From the NCBI RefSeq assembly GCF_002999335.1, contig NW_020312080.1, positions 1 to 64,000 of the forward strand: a stretch of 64,000 bases of DNA, in the 5' to 3' direction. Of the stretch, positions 26,001 to 36,130 are shown one piece after another; the first letter of the stretch is position 1, and each line of letters begins with the position of its first letter. This stretch comes from Cyclospora cayetanensis (taxonomy: Eukaryota > Apicomplexa > Conoidasida > Eucoccidiorida > Eimeriidae). Position numbers and translations under genes: made by a program. The notes under the pieces are model-generated. The model was not told where the DNA came from, searched no databases, and saw only the letters and a list, made by a program, of their open reading frames with translations.

Positions 26001-26918
26001 CTTTGTAATGCGCAAATTGGGTTTCACACCTGAAAGGGTGAGGGGTTTAAGATAGGTTGCTGAATGGCTTTTTCAGTAATATTCTTCTTAAATATAGGGT
26101 TGATATGCCATCGCAAGTTCTTCATTTAGCGCTGCTGTCTGTATCTTCAATGCTTCTTCAGCCGTTTGCTTGTTTTTCGTGTGTACACTTGATTCTGCGG
26201 CATTCCACTTATTGTATCTCCACATGGTATCTACCATATTGCCGGAGGGCTATTTGCATGGATGCGCTTTTCCTCAGACGATGGTCTGTGGTGACAGCGG
26301 GAACGACATTGACATGTTCGCACATCCTACTTTGCTTGGTTGTTGCGTCGGGAATGCACACGAGGTCCTCGTGACCTTTCTTAAAAAGCAAGCGAAAGTT
26401 AACTATCAAACGAGTGCAGGGAATGGACCCAGCGAATCACCCACAGAAATGAACACGAATCCAACTTCAAAACGCCACCCTGATTCGCCACAGCAAGCGG
26501 CTGCAATGGTAGACGCAGGAAATGAATTAGAAGGAGAGGAGCCCTTTTTCCTCAGAGACATGTACCCAACCCCAAATGTACACCTTTCAAAGCAACCCCG
26601 CAAATATGCCCCCTGGAGCTGATCCTCGCTTCCCTATTGAGACAGGTGCAACTACTAGTAGTGTATGCTCAGCACATACCGCTGAACTGTCTGTCTTACG
26701 GTCTGTTTTCAGGTCTGCTTCTCGCGGTATCCTTGCGCCGGTAGGGACCTTGGTAATTTTGACCTATGCGTCCACCGCTCAGGTCTACCACGGCTTGAAC
26801 CTCATCTCCCCCTACTTTGCTTTTCCTCTGGCGGCTTCTGTGGGTTTTTGCTTCAGGAGGTATCTTAGATGCTCTGCGCTTCTTCGGATTTGATTCGCAC
26901 ATCGAAGGTGTTCCCTAA
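23058..26918 (+). CDS. HAD-family sucrose-phosphatase-like protein with N-terminal CBM25/53-like starch-binding module
   Basis: A phosphohydrolase of the sucrose-6-phosphatase branch of the HAD superfamily. The four catalytic motifs are visible: DLDGT (about 24,098), VYNTGR (24,527), a Lys in NGGKLGA (25,979) and GDSGND (26,290). The C-terminus GGILDALRFFGF matches the family's end. Supported exons are 23972-24191, 24527-24612, about 24945-25150, 25420-25621, 25979-26037, 26278-26577, 26713-26752 and 26857-26918; the last four agree in phase. Upstream, QIRYSTGWRLAVVHYEA..WTD (about 23,230-23,340) and VDGWQEGILCLP..IEFVFKD..WDN (about 23,515-23,630) look like the two halves of a CBM25/CBM53 domain. 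Such a module would bring the enzyme to storage polysaccharide (coccidia store amylopectin). The exons joining the module to the HAD part, the true start, and the junction before 24,945 (no AG acceptor in phase) are unresolved. The real substrate is unknown. The C-terminal part carries a Pro/Ser/Glu-rich insert after the GDSGND block. Confidence 0.8.
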
Positions 26919-27179
26919 GCCAGCTTAGGTGCGCCCCGACAACTTCCTCGTCGGATGTTCCCCCATCTGCTACCTTTCGATCTAGTTAGATAGCCAGTTC
27001 GCTAGTGAGGTCTGCCTCTCCACTTAATCCAGCCATCCACTGCTTTTACGCACAGCAGAGACCATGTATCTACACTGGTCTTACATTGAAAGGTGCAGGA
27101 AAACTTGCTAGTATTCCCAGCGCTGCACATTTTCTAAGGCTTCCTACGCGAGCAACAATACCAGAAAGGAATTATCCAG
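26919..27179. other. Convergent intergenic spacer
   Basis: 260 bases between the 3' ends of the phosphatase gene and the 2'-phosphotransferase gene, which converge. Likely both 3' UTRs. No distinct motif seen. Confidence 0.4.
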
Positions 27180-28163
27180 TTAACTGAGGGATTCCCCAGT
27201 GCGCCTATCAACACTTGTGCGAATGCAACAAAAGGGGACAATGCCTTCCTCTGTCCCCTCTGTCAGCACCACCCCGTTCGCTGCTACAAAAAACTTCAGA
27301 CCCATGCCTAAGGCCTTTTCAAAGTCTAGAATGAGTAGTAGATTGCAAGATGCCCTAAACCCAGAAAAACAACCGAGAGATTTATTCTCTTCTGTGTCTT
27401 CTACCTTATTCCGACTTGCCAAGGATATATCCGAAAGGGAACCAGTCCACGCGCCATAAAAAGGAGTGAAGTGTACATGCCGTCTCCCCATTCGTTTAAG
27501 CCCTTCATTTTTTATGCTTTCCCATAATCGTAAATACGTGCCATGTACCAAAGTGACTCCTCTCGCCTGTGCACGCTCCCTGAGGGCCCCCGCAGGCCCA
27601 TTTAGAAGCGCGTCTTCCAGTTCTTCAGAAGAGTTAATGCAGCAACAGAGGAGGTCGCTCTGCACGTTGGGGATCGAGTGGCCTTGGGTGGCGCGGATAT
27701 ACACAGTAGCAGCTCCCCCTGTGCATTGCATGCAACAAACGCCTCCTGCCGGAAGAATCCTCATTGATTTTTGAAGCCCCACAGCAGAGGGCAAGGAAGT
27801 GGAAGGAGGGACTTCAGCTATCCCTAGTTGAAATCGTTGTTTGGCATCTGTAGACACGATGGAGAAAACGTCAGAGATGGAAAACTGGTGGTTTTCAGCA
27901 AGTAATAAAACAGCGACGACAGACACAAATCCATCTGGGCGCACAAAAAGGCCCATGCGGGGCCCCTCATGACGCAGCAGTTTGGTCAGCCTGCGGGAAA
28001 ACTTTGTGAAGGCGTTCTGGCTGCTTGCTGGGTGTGTTCTCCCATGTGAAACAGAAAGGCTTGGGGCTGCAGTTCCGAGCTCTTCGAATGCCGCCTGAGT
28101 TGTATGTGCAGCGCTGTCGCCGCAGAAAACGCAAACGGTAGGTCGTTCCAAACAGCGGTTCAT
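27180..28163 (-). CDS. TPT1: tRNA 2'-phosphotransferase (Tpt1/KptA)
   Basis: By family this enzyme removes the 2'-phosphate left at the junction after tRNA splicing, moving it to NAD+ to form ADP-ribose 1'',2''-cyclic phosphate. One uninterrupted reading frame of 327 codons. Family blocks in order: LTKLLRH (59-65), RPDGFVSV (75-82), AKQRF (107-111), IRATQGHSI (156-164), LVHGTYLRLW (205-214) and GLKRMGRRHVHF (221-232). These include the conserved Arg-His and two further Arg residues of the active site. Unusual points: an N-terminal extension of about 50 aa with Cys11-x2-Cys14, and an insert of about 45 aa between QRF and RATQGHS that contains CCMQC, where the family normally has only some ten residues. 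The start at 28,163 is the first ATG in frame. The gene is intronless, unlike most neighbours. Confidence 0.93.
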   Translation of the reverse strand: MNRCLERPTVCVFCGDSAAHTTQAAFEELGTAAPSLSVSHGRTHPASSQNAFTKFSRRLTKLLRHEGPRMGLFVRPDGFVSVVAVLLLAENHQFSISDVFSIVSTDAKQRFQLGIAEVPPSTSLPSAVGLQKSMRILPAGGVCCMQCTGGAATVYIRATQGHSIPNVQSDLLCCCINSSEELEDALLNGPAGALRERAQARGVTLVHGTYLRLWESIKNEGLKRMGRRHVHFTPFYGAWTGSLSDISLASRNKVEDTEENKSLGCFSGFRASCNLLLILDFEKALGMGLKFFVAANGVVLTEGTEEGIVPFCCIRTSVDRRTGESLS

Positions 28164-29334
28164 CGGGGGAGCCTTCGAAAACTATGCATAGCCGATACTA
28201 GCAGGTAAAAGTTTTCCAAAGAATATTGTGCATTAGGTCCAAATGCTGAAAGCTTAGGGGGATGGACAGGCAGGAGTTTTGGAAAAACTTCCATAGGGCG
28301 AAGAGAACAGACGCGTACCGAGGAATGTGTCTGCCTCTGCTGGTGGTGGACCAAGCGTCCTGGCAGCGGCACGACCATCAGAGCCTTATCAACATGGATC
28401 CTTCAAGGAAAGTGTACAGATGGCATCTGCTATAGAATACTCAAGTTAACGGACCCAGAGAAACCTGGAATCAGCACGCATGCAAGGTGATGGGGTGGAA
28501 GTCCAGGGGCTCTGTCACGGGCGGTAGAGGTTTTAAAAGGATCAAAAGAAGTAAAGCCTATATATCAAATTAGAAGTACGCAGTCAAAAGAATAATGAAC
28601 CTAAGGGATAAAATTAAGAAAGATATCAGCGAAAGCCCCACCTAGGCTCCTGGTGGTCCACCGCCCCGTCGTACTGTAGCCATGTGGTGTAACTTTCCTC
28701 CCAAGCACAACCGCAGGAGGGCTGATGAAAACTCAACCAGGGGTATTATATAGAGAATTGAGACCAGATTGTCTGAGTTCGGTTTCATCTCAGTCATGTT
28801 TTCTTTTTACCCTCTTTCTCAGCAAGGGCCAGCACCCCTTGTCTATTCCCTTTGACACTGCCCAGTGTTACAGTGGACGAAGGGCATCGCCCTCCTCTCA
28901 TTGTTATTTAATGGTGTTGTCATGACTGTATTGCTAATAATTTGGGTAGGGCTGTAAAGATTCTCTCCACCCCCGTGCACGTACGTATGCTTCAAGCACA
29001 ACCGCCAGTGTAGCAATACCTCCCGTGCTTCGTTTTGGCCCAACTGGCTGTGATTGTTGCTCTTATTCTTCTTTCTTTTTGAAAATACAACGGGACGAGC
29101 TTTGCCGGAAAACAGAATCGAAATTGGTCGGGTCCTATTCGTCTTCGCCCCTCCGACCCCGCTTCCCCGGCCTCAGGCTTCCGGCGTATTCTGGCAGCCT
29201 CTTCCGTGTTATTTTTTGATGGTGATTTACACCAATCCATCGGTACCTAAACGCACTTGAGTTTGGGCGCTGAGGGTATAGACTTCTTGTCGCTTTTGTC
29301 TTCCGTCTTTTTTGTTTCCATTTCCAATCCAGCA
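28164..29334. other. Spacer upstream of TPT1 and of the next plus-strand gene
   Basis: Divergent spacer likely holding two promoters. Minus-strand open sequence at 28,160-28,378 could be 5' leader of TPT1. No clear regulatory motif or gene. Confidence 0.3.
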
Positions 29335-29793
29335 ATGTGGAGCTTCTCATCGGCCTGTACCCCTGCCCACAATCCCAAGTTTCGGGAGGAGTACTTCTGC
29401 CTTCATGGTCCAAATGGTCCTGAATATACATTACAGATTCAAGCCCACGGGTCACGAGAGAGCCCTTTGAGGACCCACCACTGGGGTGCTCCCCAAGGTT
29501 CCCTCTCCGGGGATGCCTTAAGCACAGGGGCTTCTTTGGGGGCCTCCAACAGGAAAGAAGAGTATATGTCCCTCAGCCCGCATACAAGTATATGCGCTTC
29601 CACTTGCTCGAGCGATTTTAGGACTTCGGCGTCATCCAGTGTAGAGGGGGCCCCCTTAGGTGTATACCTTAGGAGCCCCCCATCACCAGGGCATGCAGAA
29701 GCCCCGTTATGTAGAGTGAAGAGACGTCTTGATATGGAGGGCCCATCTGATTTAAAGCAGCAGAGGGTTTGCGGCGTTTGGCATGTGGCTTAG
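29335..29793 (+). CDS. Hypothetical protein or first exon, unrecognised
   Basis: An open frame beginning at ATG 29,335 (MWSFSSACTP) runs 152 codons to a stop at 29,791. It is rich in Ser, Pro and Gly with a basic stretch (CRVKRRLD) near its end. A possible AG acceptor precedes the ATG. No domain recognised. It may be the 5' exon of the coding sequence that continues at 30.6-33.1 kb on the same strand, but I could not prove a junction. Confidence 0.35.
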   Translation: MWSFSSACTPAHNPKFREEYFCLHGPNGPEYTLQIQAHGSRESPLRTHHWGAPQGSLSGDALSTGASLGASNRKEEYMSLSPHTSICASTCSSDFRTSASSSVEGAPLGVYLRSPPSPGHAEAPLCRVKRRLDMEGPSDLKQQRVCGVWHVA

Positions 29794-30632
29794 TGTACGT
29801 AAGGACACGTGACCCCCAGGTAAAGGGGTCTTCGAAGTATTTTCCACTCCATTAGGAGACATACGTTTTTTTGGTTTCTGTTTTTAGAAAGAGGAGACGG
29901 ATGAACTGCGCCCACAGTGCGCTTTAAATGTGGCAACAGCAACTGCGCCATCAGGCAATGATAGCCAGCCCAGTACATGACAAGGGGCGCTCAAAGATGT
30001 GAACCGCAGCAGCGTATGCCGATCACCCTGTTCAAGGCATTTTTGCTGCCAGGCCCCTTGATGCAGCTACAGGCCCGTGCACACGTGCAAGCGTTGCTGT
30101 TTTGCGTTTTGCCCATCACCTACGGGGCTTTATGCTGCTCATTCATTCAGAGACTAAGCAAGCGATTAAACGCTGTTGACATTAACTCACTCGTTTTGCA
30201 TTCAACGTTTTCGTAGCTTTCTGATGGAACGGCGACGAGCTCTTGGTGGCTTTGACGCTATAGTTATCAATATTTCCAGGAACTGCAAGTAGAGGAGTAT
30301 GTGGCTATATAGGTACACAAGCACGGACTAAAAAATGGGTGAATTCTGAGGGTGGCCAACCAAACCGGAATTAGAGCGAGTAGAACGACGCAGACCTCGG
30401 CGTCCTTACGCACTAGCTTTTAGTTTGGAACGGGGTTTGCATCTATTTAGTCGTTGGAATCCTGTTGGGGTGCCTACCTTATCTATACTGCATATTCCAC
30501 CTGTGACTGAAGGACATGAGAATAGAGTCTCTTGCGGCTTGAACGAGACACGCGTCATTACTGGCAAGTGTATTGTAGTTCTCAGCATCCCCGAAGGCCA
30601 GGGCTAGCCTCAGATTTGTTTAATTTGTTGTA
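29794..30632. other. Spacer or intron, nothing recognised
   Basis: No convincing coding sequence. If the frames at 29.3 and 30.6 kb belong to one gene this is its intron. Confidence 0.3.
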
Positions 30633-33086
30633 GCACCTTGAAGAGTTAAAGAGAATGTATGAACATATTGCTTCTGATGAGGAAGGCCCAGATTCCGAGG
30701 CAGCGGCGGTGGGCAGGTCTTTGTAAGCCCCTTGCCCTTACTGCTGTCAGTGTAATTGCGCGCTGCACGCACTTTTATCCGCTGGGGCTCGCGTGGCTGC
30801 ATTGAGCCGGTATACTTCATTTAATGAGGCACAGAGGGCAAAGAGGGTCTTGGGATATCTGTAGTGTACAGACGAAGCGAGCGCTCCTGGAGGGAGAGTT
30901 TTCTGCTACAGGCCTAGCCATCCTGAGGCTCTCTGCTTTCCTTTCAATCAGCTTTGACAGAACAGGCAACAGTTCCACACGAACAGAGGGAAAGCCTTTA
31001 AGGTTTTATATTTGTACTCTCCGTGGACCGAGACGTACACCGAGTGAGCCAGGGCCCCACCTGCGTCAACGCCGGTGGAAGGGCTGCCGTAGTGTATGCA
31101 TATTTGCTTCATTCTCTGTCCTGTTACCTTATGCAGTGCAGTGCACATTGAAATGCCCTGATTTTTATTGTTTGATTCGCTGTGCGGCGTCTGTGGTATG
31201 GCTGTACTGTGTGCAAAGTTCAGGTGTACCGGCAGCTCAACACCTCTTTTAGAGGGCCCCTGCCCTTGGCGGCACCAGTGAAGCCTCTTACCTCCTCGTA
31301 TCCCTTTAATTATTTGCTCAACTTAGTCACACCTCTTCTTCATTTCAGAGCAAAAACTGCAAACCGTGCAAACGACCCCCAACCCCCATTGGCTGTTCTT
31401 TTGGAGGAGGTATGTAGCCGGGCCTCTTCCTTCCTTGGAAGGGGGTTCCGAGTGCCCCTTCAGTGCCTACCTGAGAGCTTCTTGAGGCCCTCACCAGAGA
31501 GCTTAACAATGTCCAGTAAACAGTACCGGAGGCAGCATTGCCCTCTCGGTCAGCAGCAGCGGTGTTTGTATGGAAGGCAGACGACTACTGTCTGCTATTG
31601 TTTATATGAAGACGACCCTGCTAGAGAATAGTCTTTTTCCCATTTTCTGCCTTGGGTGACTTGTTGGGGCGGATTGGGCTGTGCGGTTACGACTCTTTAC
31701 TGGTAGCCCCTCTGCCGTGCATTTCCCTCGCTGCACCGATACTGTCGCTTGTGCTGTTTGCGTGTCCCCGTCTACTGCTTAGGCCTGGGGTATGCATATC
31801 CCAATTGAAAATGGAGTCTTTTGCGCCAGAATGTGACAGCCAAGGCCTTGACTCTATCCCTCCCTCGGTCGCAGGGGACCAGACTTTGCAAGAGGCACCA
31901 GGGGCACCCTCTTGTTTAGAGTCCACAGCAGAGAGCGAGGGGGCCCCGCCTCCGATGGGCCCCCACGTTGAGGCTCAAGATGGGAGCTCCACGGGGGCTC
32001 CTGAGGATGTGTCGAAGCCCTGGGGTTTAGGGGTAGAAGAAGCACCTCCCCGTTTCATAGAGCAGCCATATGCGGATGGCGTGAACATCGACAAGCTGCA
32101 CCAGTTTCGAGCTCAGTTGCATCAGCTCTCCAGGCAGAAGGACGGACTTATGCCAAATCCAGGCAAGCCAAATCTAGGATCCACGGCATAAGAGTTGATT
32201 TCGGTATACGGTAATCTGATGCATCCACTGCTTTGTCGTGGCCCAGTTTTAAAATAATTCCCTTTTGAAAACAATAGTAGTCCGGCGCTTGTTTTCAATA
32301 TCTTTGCATGTTTGTCTTCTTTGCAGATGGAACTTTTCCAACTGAGTGGCTGAGTCTTGCCTGGGAATACCAGGCCCTTGCTGAGCATGTGATTCGCTCC
32401 GCTTGGCCATGCTGCTATCCTGAAGGCCTTCTCCCCTGTGTCTCACAGCAAGTAGACTATCTAAAGAGGAGGCTAGAAGTGTGCTTACGCACGTTCTACT
32501 TTCTTTGGAGGGGTCGTGGGGAAGGCTTGTTCAAGGTTTTAATGCCGTTACTATTTGGGGTCTATACGCGATGTATCGTTTAATTAACGTGTCAGACCAT
32601 TGCCATGAGTTCCGTGGTCTATATAGCCGTGGATGAAGTACATTGCATGGGGCCACAGCGGTTGCCATTTCCTCTTTAGGACTTAGGGCGTTCAATGTTT
32701 GTGCGCATATGATTCAGGAATTCCCGTCAATCCCTACTTCCGAAAAGGACAAATTTCAAAGGTTATTTATTTTGGCTGCCTTGGGGATCATTGCAAAAAT
32801 GAAGCTCGTTACATTTTGCTGGACCTTCGTAGAGCTGAAGCAAAACGAAGCAAGGGCAGGGGGACGCGGAATGTCTCTCTATTTGTCACAAGCAAGGCAA
32901 AGCCCATTGAAAACAAAGCGCATTGCTGCCGCTGCAGGAGCAGTGGCGGGAGGCCTTCTTAGCACTGGTAGTGCTGCTGCTGTAACAGGGCTGCCCTCAC
33001 CTGGAGACATTGAGCGCACGGAATACACCACACGGTCGGGCAGGAAGACACACAGAACTGCAATGAAACCTGAAAAGTCCTAGATG
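30633..33086 (+). CDS. Hypothetical multi-exon protein, family not recognised
   Basis: Several plus-strand open segments have protein-like composition and plausible splice sites. They are 30,633-30,720 (LEELKRMYEHIASDEEG, donor GTAAGC), 31,223-31,300 (VYRQLNTSFRGP), 31,350-31,410 (AKTANRANDPQPPLAVLLEE, donor GTATGT), about 31,790-32,190 (acidic Pro/Ser-rich, then IDKLHQFRAQLHQLSRQKDG), about 32,327-32,479 (GTFPTEWLSLAWEYQALAE) and about 32,680-33,083 (LRAFNVCAHMIQEFPSIPTS onward). Two helical segments and an Ala/Gly-rich stretch (AAAAGAVAGGLLSTGSAAA) are visible. The exon chain is not phase-proven. Function unknown. Confidence 0.45.
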
Positions 33087-33581
33087 CCCCACATGAATAA
33101 AAGTCCTGCCACCCACGGTGTCCCTAGAAGCCACCTAGGGACCATATTCAATGGTGGCACCTCCACAATGCTTCATGGGAGCGCTGTTTTTGCCGAGAGC
33201 AGAGCTTGTAGACCCCAATAGGATGCTTGTGTGGACTTCAACGAGCCCTGAAGGGCCCCTGGTGGCCCCCTTCAGACTTCCAGCAAGTGCATTCCTTCTG
33301 GCTGCCCGCATAATGTGGCGTAAATGTTTAAGAGAGTTCTTTGGAGGTGTGCCCCCCCCGTTAATTTTGGGGACCTCATCTGCCAGGGCTGAGGGGCTCC
33401 CCGAATAGCGAGCATAAGTACCGCCATGGTGGCCTCGGGATCTTGTACTTTTCTACGGGCCTGCTTGAAGGCAGAGGGCCTCCAATCGAGTCTTTAGGAA
33501 CTTTTTCGTTTGAAATTAACACAGAGACAGTCCATACGTGTTTCTGTCGTATACATTGCCCTTGCCGCTGCCCAATGCTTT
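33087..33581. other. Spacer with a short open frame
   Basis: A plus-strand frame at 33,151-33,408 (85 codons, one hydrophobic stretch) starts with ATG but has no recognisable motif. I regard it as uncertain. Confidence 0.25.
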
Positions 33582-33884
33582 CTAGTCCTGTCGGTTGACG
33601 CTTACGGATTTTACTTGTGACGGAATCACATCGTAAAGGTTGGACCTGATGTGCCCCGTAGGGGTATGGCACAAATGTTTTCCGCACGCTGCTTCCGTTG
33701 CAATAGTTCTTACTACGGCTTGTTTTAGGAGTTCTGGGTGGTCTTGTGGTTCCCGTATCTTGGCTTCTTTGTACGCCTTAAGGTGTGAGCGAAATTTTGA
33801 AGTTAAATATGACAAGGGTAAAGCAGACTGCGTTGTGGCTGTGGGCTGTCGCGCATCTTGACTCCAAGCATCAAATTGGTACAT
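33582..33884 (-). CDS. Possible small hypothetical protein or exon
   Basis: A minus-strand frame of 100 codons contains a charged, helix-like block (SHLKAYKEAKIREPQDHPEL) and looks more protein-like than its neighbours. It lies just downstream of the PAP2 gene on the same strand. No family recognised. An upstream exon may exist around 33.9-34.1 kb. Confidence 0.3.
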   Translation of the reverse strand: MYQFDAWSQDARQPTATTQSALPLSYLTSKFRSHLKAYKEAKIREPQDHPELLKQAVVRTIATEAACGKHLCHTPTGHIRSNLYDVIPSQVKSVSVNRQD

Positions 33885-34056
33885 CTCAGCAAGCTACTGC
33901 AGCTCCCTCTGCGTCCTTTGTTGGCTAGTTGCAGCTATGTGCCTAGCCCTAGAGCTGCAACAAAACACAGCTTCCCCCGACGTGTCGGAAATGGGGGCAG
34001 GACGGAAGGAGAAAAGAGCGGTATGGAGGATGCAAAGAAATCATGGCGGCAGGGCC

Positions 34057-35102
34057 TCAAATAGCAGAGGCGGCTGGGAGAGCGAGATGCCTTAGCAAAA
34101 AAACTATTACACCCCCGAATGCCCCCCCTAAGCAGCCTACTAAGCATTGCATCTCTGAGTGGTCATCTAGGTAGTACCTGGCCCACGGCATGGGGGCGAA
34201 CGAGGCGACGGCCAAAGAAACACACAAAAGGCGAGGAAGAAACGAAGAAGGAGACACCGCAGCCTCTAGAAAAATCCACACCATATACGCATACGACACC
34301 AAACAGTGGGAAGAAGGCATTCCTGGGGATTTCACAAGAGAGAGAGATGGGCGAGGCTCTTGAATCCACCGCTTGAAGAGATGCTCGTTCAACAATGTCA
34401 GGAACACCTGCACAACCTGAAAAAAAAAAAAGTTAAAAAACCGTTTTATTGCAGAAGGAGGACGAGGACAGCAATCATTAGAGCTTAGCGCAAAACAGGA
34501 TTTAGTGGAATAAAGTAGCCATGAATATTTGAGGTTCAAGGTTTAGTACTTAAAGGCTTGAGTTAAGAATTTGTCACCGCAGCATAAAAGGGCAAGACAT
34601 TCCAGGTTGAGATGGCTCTGAGGATGACGAAGAAAAAGAAGACGAAAGGCAGGTAACTGTATCCCACGGCGGCTAGTTTCGACGGGGTTAGGGGCTTTCT
34701 GATAGTCACGGAAAAGAGGGAAAATGCATTAGAAGCTCCTCCTTCCTCGAGGTCCTTTTCACTTGTAACTAGGGCCCTCCGAGCGCGCTGGAATTCTGCT
34801 GCTACTCCTTGCCAGGTTTTCGCAGCAAGTGAGAGAACCTTTCCTGAGCCGGTAAGAGGTGTAGCCTCTGTCACTGAGCAGCCCCCTAGAGGGCCCCCGA
34901 AAAAGGACTTGTTGTCATCTGCTTGTGCGTAAAAAGAGCGGACCACTGCTGTCTCGGCGTCTACTGCTACACCAGCAGCTGCAGTAACAGGGCTCCCACA
35001 TGGGCAACGAAGAGCGGTTGAGAGGAGCTGGCTATTCGTGGCGCCATCTACCGACGAGGGCGAAAAACGAATGGCCTCAGAGACGGACATAGACCCTATC
35101 AT
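34057..35102 (-). CDS. PAP2-family phosphatase, dolichyldiphosphatase-like
   Basis: A membrane phosphatase of the PAP2 superfamily. Closest in pattern to dolichyl-diphosphatase, which recycles the lipid carrier of N-glycosylation on the luminal side of the ER. Two exons, 35102-34578 and 34416-34057, joined in phase 0 by GT-AG, give 294 aa. The three PAP2 motifs are present. Motif 1 is KRWIQEPRP (K190 to P198, fitting K-x6-RP). Motif 2 is GMPSSH (207-212). Motif 3 is ARYYLDDH (254-261, an SR-x5-H motif with Ser replaced by Ala). Four or more hydrophobic segments follow the family's layout. An N-terminal region of about 140 aa before the first membrane segment is longer than in typical DOLPP1 and has no recognised domain. 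The ATG at 35,102 is the first in frame; later ATGs are possible starts. Confidence 0.88.
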
Positions 35103-35889
35103 CCTCAAGTATCCGAGAGGAGAAAAAATGCAGGACGGGAGGCGGAGAGGGTTGCGGTGGGCGTGCTTACAAAAGATCTGCGGGAGGCGAAACAGGAACT
35201 GACACCCAGCTATATACCTTGGGGTCCTTTTAAAACGTTTTATCTTTGATAATTAACCCTGTTTCATTGCAGTGAAGCTTCACCTCTCTTACTGAGATGT
35301 GGGGCCGCACCACGCCGTGAGGGTCACCTGTGGGGAAGGAACACCTAAATGAACTGCACAAGTACCATTGCACTTTTTTTTCTATCAAAATTTGAATGAA
35401 CCAAAATCTTAATGGTAGGGGATTAAAGCGCATAGCAAGAAGAGGGTAATATAAGGCTCACCAGAGAGGCTTTCAACAGCGGTGTTCCACTGAGCGGGAA
35501 TGCGAAGTGTGGCGCCCGCTGCAATTTTCTTGGCTGCTGTAAGAAACTAAGTAGCAACTATCATGAATCCCCGTGAGTTGCAGAGTTTCATTGAACGCTT
35601 CGCTAAAATTGAATTAACTGCCGGACGGCAATTAGCTGCTTGTTGCTTTTATTAGCTTCAGGCACAGCACAGCAAGACTACAAAGAATCTATGCGAGAGG
35701 GTCAAAGGTGTCTTTTTCTTTTTAGAAATTAGACATCAATGCAAGGGCTAAATGGTGCATATGTTTAAAGGGAACTACCGTTGCGTGTAGACAAGCCGGG
35801 AGTGATTATCTTCTGCAGGGAGGCAGGCGGCTACCTAGCGGCCAAGACTACACTTGAAGGTGTTGTACTGCATTAATGGTATTGGCCCC
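35103..35889. other. Spacer, nothing recognised
   Basis: Upstream flank of the PAP2 gene and left flank of the retroelement. No gene or RNA seen. Confidence 0.35.
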
Positions 35890-36130
35890 CAAAATAACTT
35901 GAAATTGAATAATTAGATTGTCTGTTCGTGTACCTTATTTACCGTGGAGTACTGCCATTTCGATGCAGGAAGACGAAAGTGCAAGTGTGCCAAATGCTAT
36001 GTGCAGCCAGTGGTGAATGCAGAGAGTGCTTATAAGTGTGCCAAATGCTATGTGCAGCCAGTGGTGAATGCAGAGAGTGCTTATAAGAAAAAACTAAGTG
36101 TACCCTATATGAGCCTCTAGCTCAATGTCA
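35890..36130 (+). repeat. 5' LTR-like block
   Basis: Shares an ordered set of short matches with 41,851-41,975 and 1,655-1,730: ctgttcgtgtaccttat, then ggagtactg, then a gatgcaggaagac-like stretch and tgctatgtgcagc. The ends are approximate. It contains the 51-bp duplication. Confidence 0.55.
35983..36087. repeat. Perfect 51-bp tandem duplication
   Basis: A 51-base unit starting aagtgtgccaaatgctatg occurs at 35,983-36,033 and again at 36,034-36,084 with no mismatch, followed by the first three bases of a third copy. Two identical copies inside an otherwise badly decayed LTR point to a recent duplication or an assembly artefact. Confidence 0.95.

Noticed and set aside
31652..31810. Upstream part of the frame at 31,652 as a signal-anchor sequence
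   Set aside because: It is likely intron. The hydrophobic run precedes a better internal ATG and has no family support.
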